NCBI RefSeq assembly: GCF_016862215.1
Contig: NZ_BOMN01000054.1
Span: forward strand, 41,050 to 105,049
Length of the DNA: 64,000 nucleotides
Direction of reading: 5' to 3'
From: Winogradskya humida
GTDB taxonomy: Bacteria; Actinomycetota; Actinomycetes; Mycobacteriales; Micromonosporaceae
The translations under genes were made by a program, and so were the position numbers. Below the pieces are notes generated by a model. That model had not been told where the DNA came from. It searched no databases and was given only the letters and a program-made list of their open reading frames with translations. Below, piece after piece: positions 34,012-42,970 of this stretch. Numbering within the stretch: position 1 is the stretch's first letter; every line of letters starts with the position of its first letter.

Positions 34012-35135
34012 TCCGAAAACCGACTGCAGTTCTAGCAGCGACACTGGCTTTCGCCAGCGTCGCGGCTTTCGGCAGCCCAGCGTTTGCTGACCAGATTCGT
34101 GATAAACAGTGGCACCTTCGGTATTTAAAGGTCTCGGAGGCCCACCGATTCAGTACGGGTAAGGGCGTTACGGTAGCAGTTATCGATTCTGGCGTTAGTA
34201 AACATCCTGACCTGGACGGAAGCATCCTTAAGGGAACAGACTTCGTTGATCCTGGCGGTTCGGGTCAGAATGACACCGATGGCCATGGAACGAAGATGGC
34301 TGGTTTGATCGCGGGGCATGGCGTAGGCGGAGGCGGCGCTCTTGGCATAGCTCCTGATGCCAAAATTATGCCTATTAAGGTGCAGCTCGATTTGAAAGGC
34401 ATAGCCAGGGACTTTGGTCCTGCGGTTAATTATGCGGTAAAGCATGGTGCAAAAGTCATAAATATGTCCGTAGGTGCTGCGGGTGTCACTGCAGACCTTT
34501 ACAAGGCCGTTAATGACGCGGCCAATGCCGATGTCGTCATTGTTGCAGCCGCCGGAAATAGTCCTGAAGATTCATCGATTACCTCTCCGGCGCGGCTTAC
34601 TCGCGTTGTAGCCGTTGGTGCCACCAATAAGTCAGGCAATATTTCAAAAGTTTCAGTTGCTGGCCCCGAGCTGGATATTGTGGCGCCGGGTGAAGACATC
34701 GAAGGGCCGGGAAAAAACGGCTCCTACGGGGTAGGAACGGGGACGTCCGATTCCACGGCGATTGTTTCCGGTGCTGCTGCGCTTCTGCGGAGCAAGTATC
34801 CGGAGATGAGTGCCAAGGAAGTTGTCGAGCGGCTGGAGTCGACTGCGGTTGACAAGGGTGCACCTGGCGTTGATGACGAGTACGGGCATGGTGTGCTTGA
34901 CATCGTTGCTGCGCTCGAAGCTGGTGGGCCTGGCGCCGGTGCTCCTTCCGCAGGTGCGACCAGCTCTGCGAGTGACCCTTCCACAAACGCCTCGGACTCT
35001 GTGGCCCTGCCGGAGGCGGAGAATTCCAGCGGCAGTGGTTCAGGCCTGCTGATCGCCGGAATTGTGCTCGTCGTCCTCGTGGCCGCGGGTGCTCTGTTCT
35101 TTGTTCTTCGGGCGAGGTCGCGCTCCACCTCCTAG
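34008..35135 (+). CDS. mycP: Mycosin-like S8 serine protease of type VII secretion
   Basis: 375 residues: signal peptide (AVLAATLAFASVAAFGSPAFADQ), subtilisin domain with Asp in VTVAVIDSGVSKHPDL, His in DGHGTKMAGLIAG, oxyanion Asn in VIVAAAGNSPEDS and Ser in GTGTSDSTAIVSGAAALL. A Ser/Ala/Pro-rich stalk and a C-terminal anchor (LLIAGIVLVVLVAAGALFFVL) complete the MycP layout. Mycosins process substrates and stabilise the ESX membrane complex, but no EccB-E gene is nearby. Base composition is clearly lower in GC than its neighbours (29 of 60 G+C in 34441-34500 and 27 of 60 in 34621-34680 by hand count). A TTA leucine codon occurs at 34125. Both suggest transfer or bldA-type control. Confidence 0.9.
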   Translation: MIRKPTAVLAATLAFASVAAFGSPAFADQIRDKQWHLRYLKVSEAHRFSTGKGVTVAVIDSGVSKHPDLDGSILKGTDFVDPGGSGQNDTDGHGTKMAGLIAGHGVGGGGALGIAPDAKIMPIKVQLDLKGIARDFGPAVNYAVKHGAKVINMSVGAAGVTADLYKAVNDAANADVVIVAAAGNSPEDSSITSPARLTRVVAVGATNKSGNISKVSVAGPELDIVAPGEDIEGPGKNGSYGVGTGTSDSTAIVSGAAALLRSKYPEMSAKEVVERLESTAVDKGAPGVDDEYGHGVLDIVAALEAGGPGAGAPSAGATSSASDPSTNASDSVALPEAENSSGSGSGLLIAGIVLVVLVAAGALFFVLRARSRSTS

Positions 35136-35158
35136 TCAGGCCCGGTACCTTCGCCCTC

Positions 35159-35767
35159 ATGCCTCGTCTTGTACTTGCGTCCGCCAGCCCCGCGCGGCTT
35201 GCTCTGCTCAAAGCGGCCGGCCTGGACCCCTCCGTCCAGGTCAGCGGCGTGGATGAGTCGGTGGTCAAGACCGACGACGCGGCCGAGCTCTGTCTGACAC
35301 TGGCGCGGATGAAAGCCCAAGCCGTGGCCTCCGAACTCCCTGAAGAGCAAGGCACCCTGGTCCTGGGCTGCGACTCCGTCCTGGCCTTCGACGGGGAGAT
35401 CCTCGGTAAGCCGTCAGGCGAAGATGACGCCAAGGCACGGTGGCGGGCCATGCGGGGGCGGGCCGGCGTGCTGCACACCGGTCACCACCTCATTGATCAG
35501 GGCAGCGGGCAAAGTGCCGAGGCCGTCGGGAGCACCATCGTCCACTTTGCGGATGTGAGTGATGCCGAGATCGAGGCGTACGTGGCTACGGGTGAGCCGC
35601 TTTTTGTTGCTGGGGCTTTCACCATTGATGGGCGTGGTGGGTTCTTCGTGGAGCGGATCGAGGGGGATCATGGGAATGTGGTGGGGTTGTCGTTGCCGCT
35701 TTTGCGGCGGTTGTTGATGAAGTTCGAGGTTGGTGTGGGTCAGTTGTGGGGGAAGTCCACAAGCTGA
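35159..35767 (+). CDS. maf: Maf family nucleotide pyrophosphatase
   Basis: 202 residues. The N-terminal LVLASASPARLALLKAAGL contains the Maf signature SxSPxR. VLGCDSVLAFDGEILGKPSG and TGHHLIDQGSG hold the substrate loop, and AYVATGEPLFVAGAFTIDGRGGFFVERIEGDHGNVVGLSLPLL is the C-terminal catalytic region. Maf enzymes hydrolyse non-canonical or canonical nucleoside triphosphates to monophosphates and may slow septation. ATG 35159 matches the family start; a ribosome site is not evident. It follows the mycosin gene after 23 bases on the same strand. Confidence 0.92.
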   Translation: MPRLVLASASPARLALLKAAGLDPSVQVSGVDESVVKTDDAAELCLTLARMKAQAVASELPEEQGTLVLGCDSVLAFDGEILGKPSGEDDAKARWRAMRGRAGVLHTGHHLIDQGSGQSAEAVGSTIVHFADVSDAEIEAYVATGEPLFVAGAFTIDGRGGFFVERIEGDHGNVVGLSLPLLRRLLMKFEVGVGQLWGKSTS

Positions 35768-35786
35768 TCCGCTACGCTTCCGCGCT

Positions 35787-36524
35787 GTGGCGATCGACTC
35801 GGTGAATGACCTCTGGGACACGCTGATGGGCGCCCAGCCTGATCCTCCTGGCTTGCTGGTGCTGGTTACGGCGGTGATCGGGCTGGTTGTTGCCAGTTTC
35901 CGGCCGTTGTGGCGGGTCGCTCGCAATGCTGTGACGATTGCTCATGAGGGTGGTCATGCGCTTGCGGCGTTGCTGACCGGGCGGAAGCTGCGGGGGATCC
36001 GGCTGGAGTTCGATACGTCGGGGTTGACGCTTTCGGCGGGGCGGCCTACCGGGCCGGGGATGATGTTCACGTTGCTGGGTGGGTATATCGCGCCTTCGCT
36101 GGTGGGGCTCGGCGGGGCGTGGTTGCTCGGGGGGAACCGGATCACGCTGCTGTTGTGGCTGGTCGTCGTGCTGCTGCTGCTCATGCTGATCAATATTCGG
36201 AATGTGTTCGGTGTGGTGTCGCTGGTGGTTACCGGGGCGATCGTTCTCGCGGTTTCCTGGTACGCGACGCCGCAGGTTCAGGCTGCTTTCGCGTACGCGG
36301 GCGTCTGGTTCTTGTTGTTCGGTGGGGTCCGGCCGGTCTTCGAGTTGCAGAAGCTGCGCAGCCGCGGGCGGATGCCGGAGTCGGACGCCGATCAGTTGGC
36401 CGGGGTGACGCACATTCCGGCGCTGTTCTGGGTCGGGGTGTTCCTGGTCGTCGACCTCACGGCGCTGGTCGTGGGTGGGTTCATGCTCGCCGGCCAGTGG
36501 CTGCCCAGCATCAGCGCGGCATAG
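35787..36524 (+). CDS. M50-type membrane metalloprotease-like protein
   Basis: 245 residues with the zinc motif HEGGH in VTIAHEGGHALAALLTGRKL and about six membrane helices (LVLVTAVIGLVVASF, LGGYIAPSLVGLGGAWLLGG, LLLWLVVVLLLLMLINI, GVWFLLFGGVRPVFELQ, FWVGVFLVVDLTALVVGGFML). It belongs to the M50B-like actinobacterial group, relatives of site-2 proteases or of proteins that only keep the fold. GTG 35787 was selected because the start AIDSVNDLWDTLM fits and earlier residues overlap Maf's end. The 3' end is 3 bases from the convergent carboxyltransferase stop. Confidence 0.85.
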   Translation: MAIDSVNDLWDTLMGAQPDPPGLLVLVTAVIGLVVASFRPLWRVARNAVTIAHEGGHALAALLTGRKLRGIRLEFDTSGLTLSAGRPTGPGMMFTLLGGYIAPSLVGLGGAWLLGGNRITLLLWLVVVLLLLMLINIRNVFGVVSLVVTGAIVLAVSWYATPQVQAAFAYAGVWFLLFGGVRPVFELQKLRSRGRMPESDADQLAGVTHIPALFWVGVFLVVDLTALVVGGFMLAGQWLPSISAA

Positions 36525-36527
36525 AAG

Positions 36528-38093
36528 CTAAAGGGGAATGTTGCCGTGCTTCTTGGGCGGCAACGTTTCCCGCTTGGTCCGTAGCATCCGCAGAGCCCGC
36601 GTGACCTGCGCCCGGGTCTCGGACGGTTTGATGACCGCGTCGACATAACCGCGCTCGGCGGCGATGTACGGATTGGCGAGCGTGTCCTCGTACTCCTGAA
36701 TGAGCGAGGCCCGCAACGCCGCCGGGTCCTCCGCCGCAGCCAATTCGCCGCGGTAGAGAATGTTGACGGCACCCTGCGCGCCCATCACGGCGATCTGCGC
36801 GGTCGGCCAAGCGAAGTTCATGTCGGCGCCCAGGTGCTTGGAACCCATGACGTCATACGCGCCGCCGTACGCCTTGCGCGTGATCACGGTGACTTTCGGA
36901 ACGGTCGCCTCGGCGTACGCGTAGATGAGCTTGGCGCCGCGCCGGATGATGCCGTCCCATTCCTGGCCGGTGCCGGGCAGGAAACCGGGGACGTCGACAA
37001 AAGTGAGCACAGGCAGATTGAAGGCATCACAGGTACGCACAAAGCGCGCAGCCTTTTCCGAAGCCGCAATGTCCAGCGTGCCCGCGAAGTGCATCGGCTG
37101 GTTCGCGACGACACCCACGGGGCGCCCCTCGACCCGGCCGAAACCGATGACGATGTTCTGCGCGTACAACGGCTGGACCTCGAGAAAGTCCTCGACAACG
37201 GCCTCGACGACGGTGTGGATGTCGTAGGGCTGGTTGGCCGAGTCGGGAATCAGCGTGTCCAGATCAAGGTCGGCGGCGCTCGGAGCAAGATCGGCGGGCT
37301 GGTCGAAGGTGGTCGGTTCGTCGAGGTTATTGCTCGGGAGGTACGCGAGCAGCGCGCGAACGTAGTCGATCGCGTCCTCTTCGTCGCTCGCGAGATAGTG
37401 CGCGTTCCCACTGCGTGAATTGTGCGTACGCGCACCGCCGAGCTCTTCCATCCCCACGTCCTCGCCGGTGACCGTGCGGATGACGTCCGGCCCCGTGATG
37501 AACATGTGTGACGTCTGGTCGACCATGACCGTGAAGTCGGTGATCGCGGGGGAGTACACGGCACCCCCGGCGCATGGGCCCATGATGAGCGAAATCTGCG
37601 GTATGACGCCGCTTGCTCGTACGTTTCGGAAGAAGATGTCGGCGTAGAGACCGAGGGCGACCACACCTTCCTGAATGCGCGCGCCGCCGGAGTCGTTGAT
37701 GCCGATCACCGGGCACCCGATCTTCATGGCCAGGTCGAGCACTTTCACGATCTTCTCGCCGAAAACCTCACCGAGCGAACCGCCGAACACCGTGAAGTCC
37801 TGCGAGAAGACGCACACCTGCCGCCCGTCGACCGTCCCGTGCCCGGTGACCACGCCGTCGCCGTACGGCCGGTTGCGGTCGAGCCCGAAGTTGGTCGAAC
37901 GGTGCCGGGCGAGCTCGTCCAGTTCCACGAAGGAGCCCTCGTCGAGCAGCAGCCCGATCCGCTCGCGCGCGGTTTTCTTACCCTTCGCGCGCTGCTTCTC
38001 GATCGCCCGATCGGACCCGGCATGGGTGGCCGCCTCGGCCCGGAGTGCCAGGTCGGCAAGCTTCCCGGCCGTGGTGTGAATGTCGGTCGTCAC
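36528..38093 (-). CDS. pccB: Acyl-CoA carboxylase beta (carboxyltransferase) subunit
   Basis: 521 residues of the PccB/AccD type: KQRAKGKKTARERIGLLLDEGSFVELDELA, VFSQDFTVFGGSLGEVFGEKI, NDSGGARIQEGVVALG, the oxyanion segment MGPCAGGAVYSPAITDF, DVPGFLPGTGQEWDG, and KAYGGAYDVMGSKHLGAD. Transfers carboxylate from biotin on the alpha subunit to acetyl- or propionyl-CoA. Residues around DFTVMVDQTSHMFITGPDVI fit a propionyl-CoA carboxylase-like binding pocket, but chain-length preference is not certain. GTG 38093 follows GGAGG about nine bases upstream. Unlike the usual layout it faces away from maf and the epsilon-like peptide. Confidence 0.93.
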   Translation of the reverse strand: MTTDIHTTAGKLADLALRAEAATHAGSDRAIEKQRAKGKKTARERIGLLLDEGSFVELDELARHRSTNFGLDRNRPYGDGVVTGHGTVDGRQVCVFSQDFTVFGGSLGEVFGEKIVKVLDLAMKIGCPVIGINDSGGARIQEGVVALGLYADIFFRNVRASGVIPQISLIMGPCAGGAVYSPAITDFTVMVDQTSHMFITGPDVIRTVTGEDVGMEELGGARTHNSRSGNAHYLASDEEDAIDYVRALLAYLPSNNLDEPTTFDQPADLAPSAADLDLDTLIPDSANQPYDIHTVVEAVVEDFLEVQPLYAQNIVIGFGRVEGRPVGVVANQPMHFAGTLDIAASEKAARFVRTCDAFNLPVLTFVDVPGFLPGTGQEWDGIIRRGAKLIYAYAEATVPKVTVITRKAYGGAYDVMGSKHLGADMNFAWPTAQIAVMGAQGAVNILYRGELAAAEDPAALRASLIQEYEDTLANPYIAAERGYVDAVIKPSETRAQVTRALRMLRTKRETLPPKKHGNIPL

Positions 38094-38272
38094 TGCCCAG
38101 CACCTCCAGTAGCCACATCTTCGCCGCCCGCCGCGCCCGGAGCGGGTCCTGAGGTCACGCTCCGTGTCGCGGCGCTGCTGATGATCGTATCCAGCCCCGC
38201 GCGGCACCGCGCTCCCGCCAGTCGTCGGTACGCGTGCGTTTCGTTCCTAATGCACCATTCGTTACAACCCCC

Positions 38273-41200
38273 GTGACGACATGGATGACCCCCGTCGGGG
38301 TGGCGTTGATCGTCGGTGGCATCACCACGCTCATCGTTTTCCGCCGGGCTCTTTTCGGGCTCGGCCGCACCGAAGACGCGGCCGGCGGCCCCGCGGAGCT
38401 GGGAGAACACGCCCAGCGCCGCAAGACCGACGACCTGCGAGGTACGGCCCGCCGCACGGAAGGCCCAGCCGCCGAACCCAACGCGAACAAACGCGCAGGT
38501 TCTCCGGACCATGTCGCAACACCCATCCGCCAGCGCACCGGCACAAGAACCGCGGCAGTCGTCCCGAACCCCCGAAGCTCCCGGGAACTCTGGCCGACCA
38601 CGAGCCCCGGCCCGGAACCATCCGAACGATCAGCAGCTCAGCACCCTTCCCATCCCACCGACCGCACCGAAGGGCAGCCTCCGATGTGGCCTGCGAGCCA
38701 ACCCGACGAGCACTGGACCAACCACCCCGACGAGACCTGGCCGCCTGAGCAGCCCGACGAGGCGTGGACCGAGCCCCAACACCTCGAAACCCCACACATC
38801 GAACCCGACCGCTTCCCCCAATGGCCGGCCCGCACCAGGCCGGCAGACCCATCACCGGTCAATCTCTCAGCGACCGAACCGGTCACCCCTCAAGATCCCT
38901 ATTCAGTACGCCCGGAGCGCACCGAATCCCGCCACGGCGACCGGGTCGAAGGCTGGATCCGCCCCCACTACCGCGAAGACTCGCCATCCGGCGACTACTG
39001 GACCCCGATCCCCGAAACCAGCTACGGCTGGCCAACCCCGGTAGAACGCCTCCCCGAACTCTCCCCCACCCCCTCGCCCGACCACGAATCCGAACCAACC
39101 CTCGTAGTCCCCCCCTGGCCTCCCGCAACCCCCAACACCCCCACAGCCACCCCCCACACCCGCCCCCCGTCCTCAACCCCCACCCCACCCACCCAGCCCC
39201 TCCCCCAGCACCGCCACCCCACCTCCCCACTCCCCAGCTATCCCCCGACCTCCTACTCCCCGTCCACCTCACCCTCCGACGCCGCCTACCCGTCAGGTCC
39301 GCCTTCGACGGCCGGCTTCACCCCTGGCTCGTCTTCGGAGGCTGGCTATCCGGTGGGACCGTCGTCGGATGCCGGGTACCTGGGTCGCCCGTCTTCGGAC
39401 GCCGAATTCTCATCCGGCTCGCCTACGGACGGCCGCTATCCCGTTGGTCCGTCCTCGGATGCCGGCTTCTCGCCCAATTCGACTTCGGGCGGCCGCTACT
39501 CCGCTGGTCAATCAGAGGACACCAGCTATCCGGCCGACTACGGGGACTCCCGGTTCTCGGCAGACTCGTACTCAGATCCCTGGCACCCAGCCGGACCACC
39601 CGCCAGCAGCCGTAACCCGTCCGCATCGTCCGCCGGTAGCCGTAACCCGTCCGCGCCGCCCTTCGGCACCCGCCCGCCCGCCGTCCGCCCACCGGTGGCG
39701 ACGTCCGGTGCCCGTCAACCGATGGACCTCCCGCCTGCAAACCGGGGCCCCGCATTCCCCCATGCCACCAACCACCAACCGGTGGCCCCACCGCCGATGA
39801 ACCGTCCCCCGGTGGCCCCGGCTCCCGTCAACCAGGCCCCGGTTCCGCCGCCTCCCGTTTCCCACCGTCCGGCGTCCCCGCCGTACGCCGGTGACTCGCT
39901 GCAGAACTCGCCGTCGTCCGGCTTCTTCTCACCCGTCGAGGACGAGACCTCGCAACCCGGCGAGGAGCCGAAGTCGCGATCCACCCGGGCCGACCGTCCG
40001 AAGCGCGGTAAGGGCAACGCCGGCAAATCCGCCAAGCGTGGCCGTAACGCCGCGTCCGAGTCCGCCACCGAACCGGACCCGGCCGGCAAGCCGAGCTCCG
40101 ACGAGGAGCAACGCCCCCGGGGCGCGAAGGCCAAGCCGCGCACGATCGCAGGCCAGCTCGTCCGGCGTACGTTGGGTGCGGCTGCTCGGTCGAAGCCCAT
40201 CCCGGATTCTCCGCCGGAGGCCGATCCGACCTCTGCGCTGACACCGCCCGAGGCAACGCCACCCCCGGCCGAGAGCACCACCGAGCCGGACGCAGCCAAG
40301 GACAACAAGACGCCGTCCGCAGAAGACGTGGCAGCCGAGAAGCCGAAGAGCGAATCAGCCCCGCCGGCGGTCAAGGGCGGCCTCCCGCAGTGGGCCACCG
40401 AGGGCTGGCACGCCCCCAGCTTCGCCCGCCTGGAACAAGCCCGAAAGGAAGCCCAGGCCGCCCCACCCGCCGAACCCTCCGCGCCGCAGCTACCCGGCCC
40501 GGCATCCCTGCTGCCCCAACCGGCAACAGCCCTGTACCTACCGCAAGCAGGATCAGCCCCACACCGCCGCCAGATCACCGCCGGCCCCCACCCACCCCAG
40601 CCCGACACAGTCCAGCAACCACCCACGCCCCTCCAGCAACCCCGTACAGGCCCCGCACGTCAACACCCCCCGGCCGACGTAACCCAGCGCCTCCAGATCA
40701 GCCCGGCCCAACTCGGCCGAGCCCTCCAGCGCCCCGAGTCCAACCAGGTCCCACAGCCACCCCGGTCCGGGTCAACACCGAACCACCCCCAGGGCGACAT
40801 GCCCGAGCAGCATCCCCGGTACGGTCCCCCCGGCCAGGCCGTCCGCAACACCCCGCCCGGCCAGGGCGTCCGCAACACCCCGCCCGGCCAGGCGCTCCGG
40901 AACAATCCGGCAGGTCAGCCGCTCCGGAATACTCCGTCCGGCCAGCCGTCCCGGAACAATCCGGCCGGTCAGGCGCCGCGGAACGCCCCACCCGGCCAGG
41001 GAGATCGGACTGCTCCTGGTCAGGAAGCCCGGAGTGCCGGGTTCGGCCAGGGAGACCGGAATGCTGCGCTTGGACAGGGAGGCCGGAATGCTCCGGCGGG
41101 CCAAGCACATCGGAACGCTCCGGCAGGCCAAGCGCAGCGGGACGTTCCGGCGGGCCAAGCGCATCGGAACGCCCCGGCAGGCCAAGGGCAGCGGAATGCT

Positions 41201-42073
41201 CCGGCGGGCCAAGCACATCGGAACGCTCCGGCGGGCCAAGCACATCGGAATGCGCCGGCACGTCAAGGGCATGGGAACGTTCCGGCGGGCCAAGGCCAGC
41301 GGGACAACTCGACCGGTCAAGGACCCCGGAACGTTCCACCCGGCCAAGCTGACCGGACCAACCCGGCTGGTTCGGCGTTCAGGAGCGCGCCAACCGCGTC
41401 GGCGCCCTGGGCCGCCCCGGTAGGACTGCCCGAGGGATATGACCAACACCCGCCGACAGGTGGCAGGCGGCCGTATCCCACGCAGAACGAGTCAACGCAG
41501 CAGCCACCCCGCGGTCAGTCGACGCAGCAGCCACCCCGCAGTGGGTCGTTCCAGGAGCCCGCGCGTGGCGGGTCGATGGAGGAGCCAAGGCTCGGTGGGC
41601 CGGCGCAGCGGCCGCCGTATGAAAGGCCGCCTTACGACAGTTCGCCTTACGACAGTTCGCCCTACGACAAGCCGCCTCATGACAGCCAGCCCCATGACAG
41701 GCTGCCCCATGACAGGCCACCTCATGACAGCCAGCCCCATGACAGGCCGGCTTACGACGCCGGCCGGGGTAATCCGGCCGTCTACCGGGATGTGAGTCGC
41801 GATGGTGGGCGGGGGGCCTATTCGGGGCGGGAGGAGAGTGCGGAAGGGCCGATCTGGACTGTGCCGGATCTTCCTGATGCGGTGCTTCCTGATTTGAGCT
41901 GGGCGCCGGGGGAGCAGCCGGTTCGCAGGCAGCGGAGTGCGACGGATGCGCCCACGCAGATGCTGCCGGAGATCGGGAACCGGGGGCGGCGGCAGGCTGA
42001 TTCGTCGAGCACCGTTTATGTGAGTCGGCATGCGGCTGATCCGAGTAGTGGGGCTGGTGCCGGGGCTCAGTGA
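38273..42073 (+). CDS. Giant Pro-rich repeat protein with N-terminal membrane anchor
   Basis: About 1266 residues, unrecognised. One N-terminal membrane helix (VGVALIVGGITTLIVF) and a short basic stretch precede more than 1200 residues of low-complexity sequence rich in Pro, Ser, Gly, Arg, Gln and Asn. Distinct repeat blocks are visible. Tyr-Pro/Ser-Asp-Ala blocks at about 39300-39560. Nine-residue NAPAGQAHR-type repeats (27-base period) at about 41080-41300. PYDSS/PHDRP motifs at about 41620-41750. The C-terminus is ordered-looking (TVPDLPDAVLPDLSWAPGEQPVRRQR ... SSTVYVSRHA). The start is uncertain: GTG 38234, GTG 38273 or ATG 38285. It is close to birA. It may be a cell-envelope scaffold or a disordered hub protein; this is only a guess. 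Confidence 0.75.
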   Translation: MTTWMTPVGVALIVGGITTLIVFRRALFGLGRTEDAAGGPAELGEHAQRRKTDDLRGTARRTEGPAAEPNANKRAGSPDHVATPIRQRTGTRTAAVVPNPRSSRELWPTTSPGPEPSERSAAQHPSHPTDRTEGQPPMWPASQPDEHWTNHPDETWPPEQPDEAWTEPQHLETPHIEPDRFPQWPARTRPADPSPVNLSATEPVTPQDPYSVRPERTESRHGDRVEGWIRPHYREDSPSGDYWTPIPETSYGWPTPVERLPELSPTPSPDHESEPTLVVPPWPPATPNTPTATPHTRPPSSTPTPPTQPLPQHRHPTSPLPSYPPTSYSPSTSPSDAAYPSGPPSTAGFTPGSSSEAGYPVGPSSDAGYLGRPSSDAEFSSGSPTDGRYPVGPSSDAGFSPNSTSGGRYSAGQSEDTSYPADYGDSRFSADSYSDPWHPAGPPASSRNPSASSAGSRNPSAPPFGTRPPAVRPPVATSGARQPMDLPPANRGPAFPHATNHQPVAPPPMNRPPVAPAPVNQAPVPPPPVSHRPASPPYAGDSLQNSPSSGFFSPVEDETSQPGEEPKSRSTRADRPKRGKGNAGKSAKRGRNAASESATEPDPAGKPSSDEEQRPRGAKAKPRTIAGQLVRRTLGAAARSKPIPDSPPEADPTSALTPPEATPPPAESTTEPDAAKDNKTPSAEDVAAEKPKSESAPPAVKGGLPQWATEGWHAPSFARLEQARKEAQAAPPAEPSAPQLPGPASLLPQPATALYLPQAGSAPHRRQITAGPHPPQPDTVQQPPTPLQQPRTGPARQHPPADVTQRLQISPAQLGRALQRPESNQVPQPPRSGSTPNHPQGDMPEQHPRYGPPGQAVRNTPPGQGVRNTPPGQALRNNPAGQPLRNTPSGQPSRNNPAGQAPRNAPPGQGDRTAPGQEARSAGFGQGDRNAALGQGGRNAPAGQAHRNAPAGQAQRDVPAGQAHRNAPAGQGQRNAPAGQAHRNAPAGQAHRNAPARQGHGNVPAGQGQRDNSTGQGPRNVPPGQADRTNPAGSAFRSAPTASAPWAAPVGLPEGYDQHPPTGGRRPYPTQNESTQQPPRGQSTQQPPRSGSFQEPARGGSMEEPRLGGPAQRPPYERPPYDSSPYDSSPYDKPPHDSQPHDRLPHDRPPHDSQPHDRPAYDAGRGNPAVYRDVSRDGGRGAYSGREESAEGPIWTVPDLPDAVLPDLSWAPGEQPVRRQRSATDAPTQMLPEIGNRGRRQADSSSTVYVSRHAADPSSGAGAGAQ

Positions 42074-42099
42074 AAGTGCTGGCCGGATAGGGTGGGGGG

Positions 42100-42966
42100 A
42101 TGGTTTCCTCGCCCTATTCCGACCTTACTCGGCCGCCTTTGGGCGTTCGGGCTCTGCAGCGGGCCCTGGTTGTTCCGGGTGGGATCTGGCAGCGCCTTGA
42201 TGTGGTGGGGGAGACCGGGTCGACCAATGCCGATGCTGCGCGGGCTGCGCTCGACGGGGTGGCTGAGGGGCTTGTTGTTGTTGCTGAGCAGCAGGTTTCG
42301 GGGCGGGGGCGGCGGGACCGGCAGTGGGTTTCGCCGGCTCGGGCGGGGTTGACGCTGAGTGTTGTGTTCCGGCCGGGGGTCGCCGTCGCAGAGAAAGACT
42401 GGCCGGCGGCTCCGCAACGCACGTGGGGCTGGTTGCCGCTGCTCGCGGGGGTGGCGCTCCGGGAGGCCGTGCAGCGCGTCGCCGAGGTGGACGCCGGGCT
42501 GAAGTGGCCCAACGATCTCCTGGTCAAAGTTGACACAGCGTGGGGGAAAGCAGCCGGGATCCTGGCCGAGGTCTCGGGGGATGCCGTGGTTGTGGGGATC
42601 GGGCTGAATGTCAGCACCCGTGCCGAGGAGCTGCCGGAGACCAATGGGTTGCCGGCGACCTCGCTGCTGCTGTCCGGGGCGAAGAGCACCGACCGTGACC
42701 CGCTGCTGCGTGCTCTGCTGCGTAGTTTCGGCCAGTGGTATGCGGGCTGGCGGGAGGCCGGTGGTGACGCCGAGATGTGCGGGTTGCTCGCTGCCTATCG
42801 GGAGGGCTGCGCCACGATCGGCCGGGAGGTCCGGGTGCTGCTGCCCGACGGGGGCGAGCTCGTCGGCACGGCTACGGACATCGATTCTGACGGGCAACTG
42901 ATCGTTCGTGCGGTTTCGGGCTCCGAGCGGCGTGTGTCGGCTGGGGACGTCCTGCACGTACGCTGA
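42100..42966 (+). CDS. birA: Biotin--[acetyl-CoA carboxylase] ligase
   Basis: 288 residues of the BirA catalytic fold without an N-terminal DNA-binding domain: VVGETGSTNADAARAAL, biotinyl-adenylate loop EQQVSGRGRRDRQWVSP, GLKWPNDLLVKV with the catalytic Lys, and the C-terminal SH3-like domain (GREVRVLLPDGGELVGTATDIDSDGQLIV). It attaches biotin to the BCCP Lys of the alpha subunit at 23441. GGGGGG lies directly before ATG 42100. It is therefore a monofunctional ligase and not a bio-operon repressor. Confidence 0.94.
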   Translation: MVSSPYSDLTRPPLGVRALQRALVVPGGIWQRLDVVGETGSTNADAARAALDGVAEGLVVVAEQQVSGRGRRDRQWVSPARAGLTLSVVFRPGVAVAEKDWPAAPQRTWGWLPLLAGVALREAVQRVAEVDAGLKWPNDLLVKVDTAWGKAAGILAEVSGDAVVVGIGLNVSTRAEELPETNGLPATSLLLSGAKSTDRDPLLRALLRSFGQWYAGWREAGGDAEMCGLLAAYREGCATIGREVRVLLPDGGELVGTATDIDSDGQLIVRAVSGSERRVSAGDVLHVR

Positions 42967-42970
42967 GGCC

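Noticed and set aside
32072..35135. Complete ESX locus
   Set aside because: Only substrate-like genes and mycosin are present; no EccB, EccC, EccD or EccE homologue can be seen in the window.
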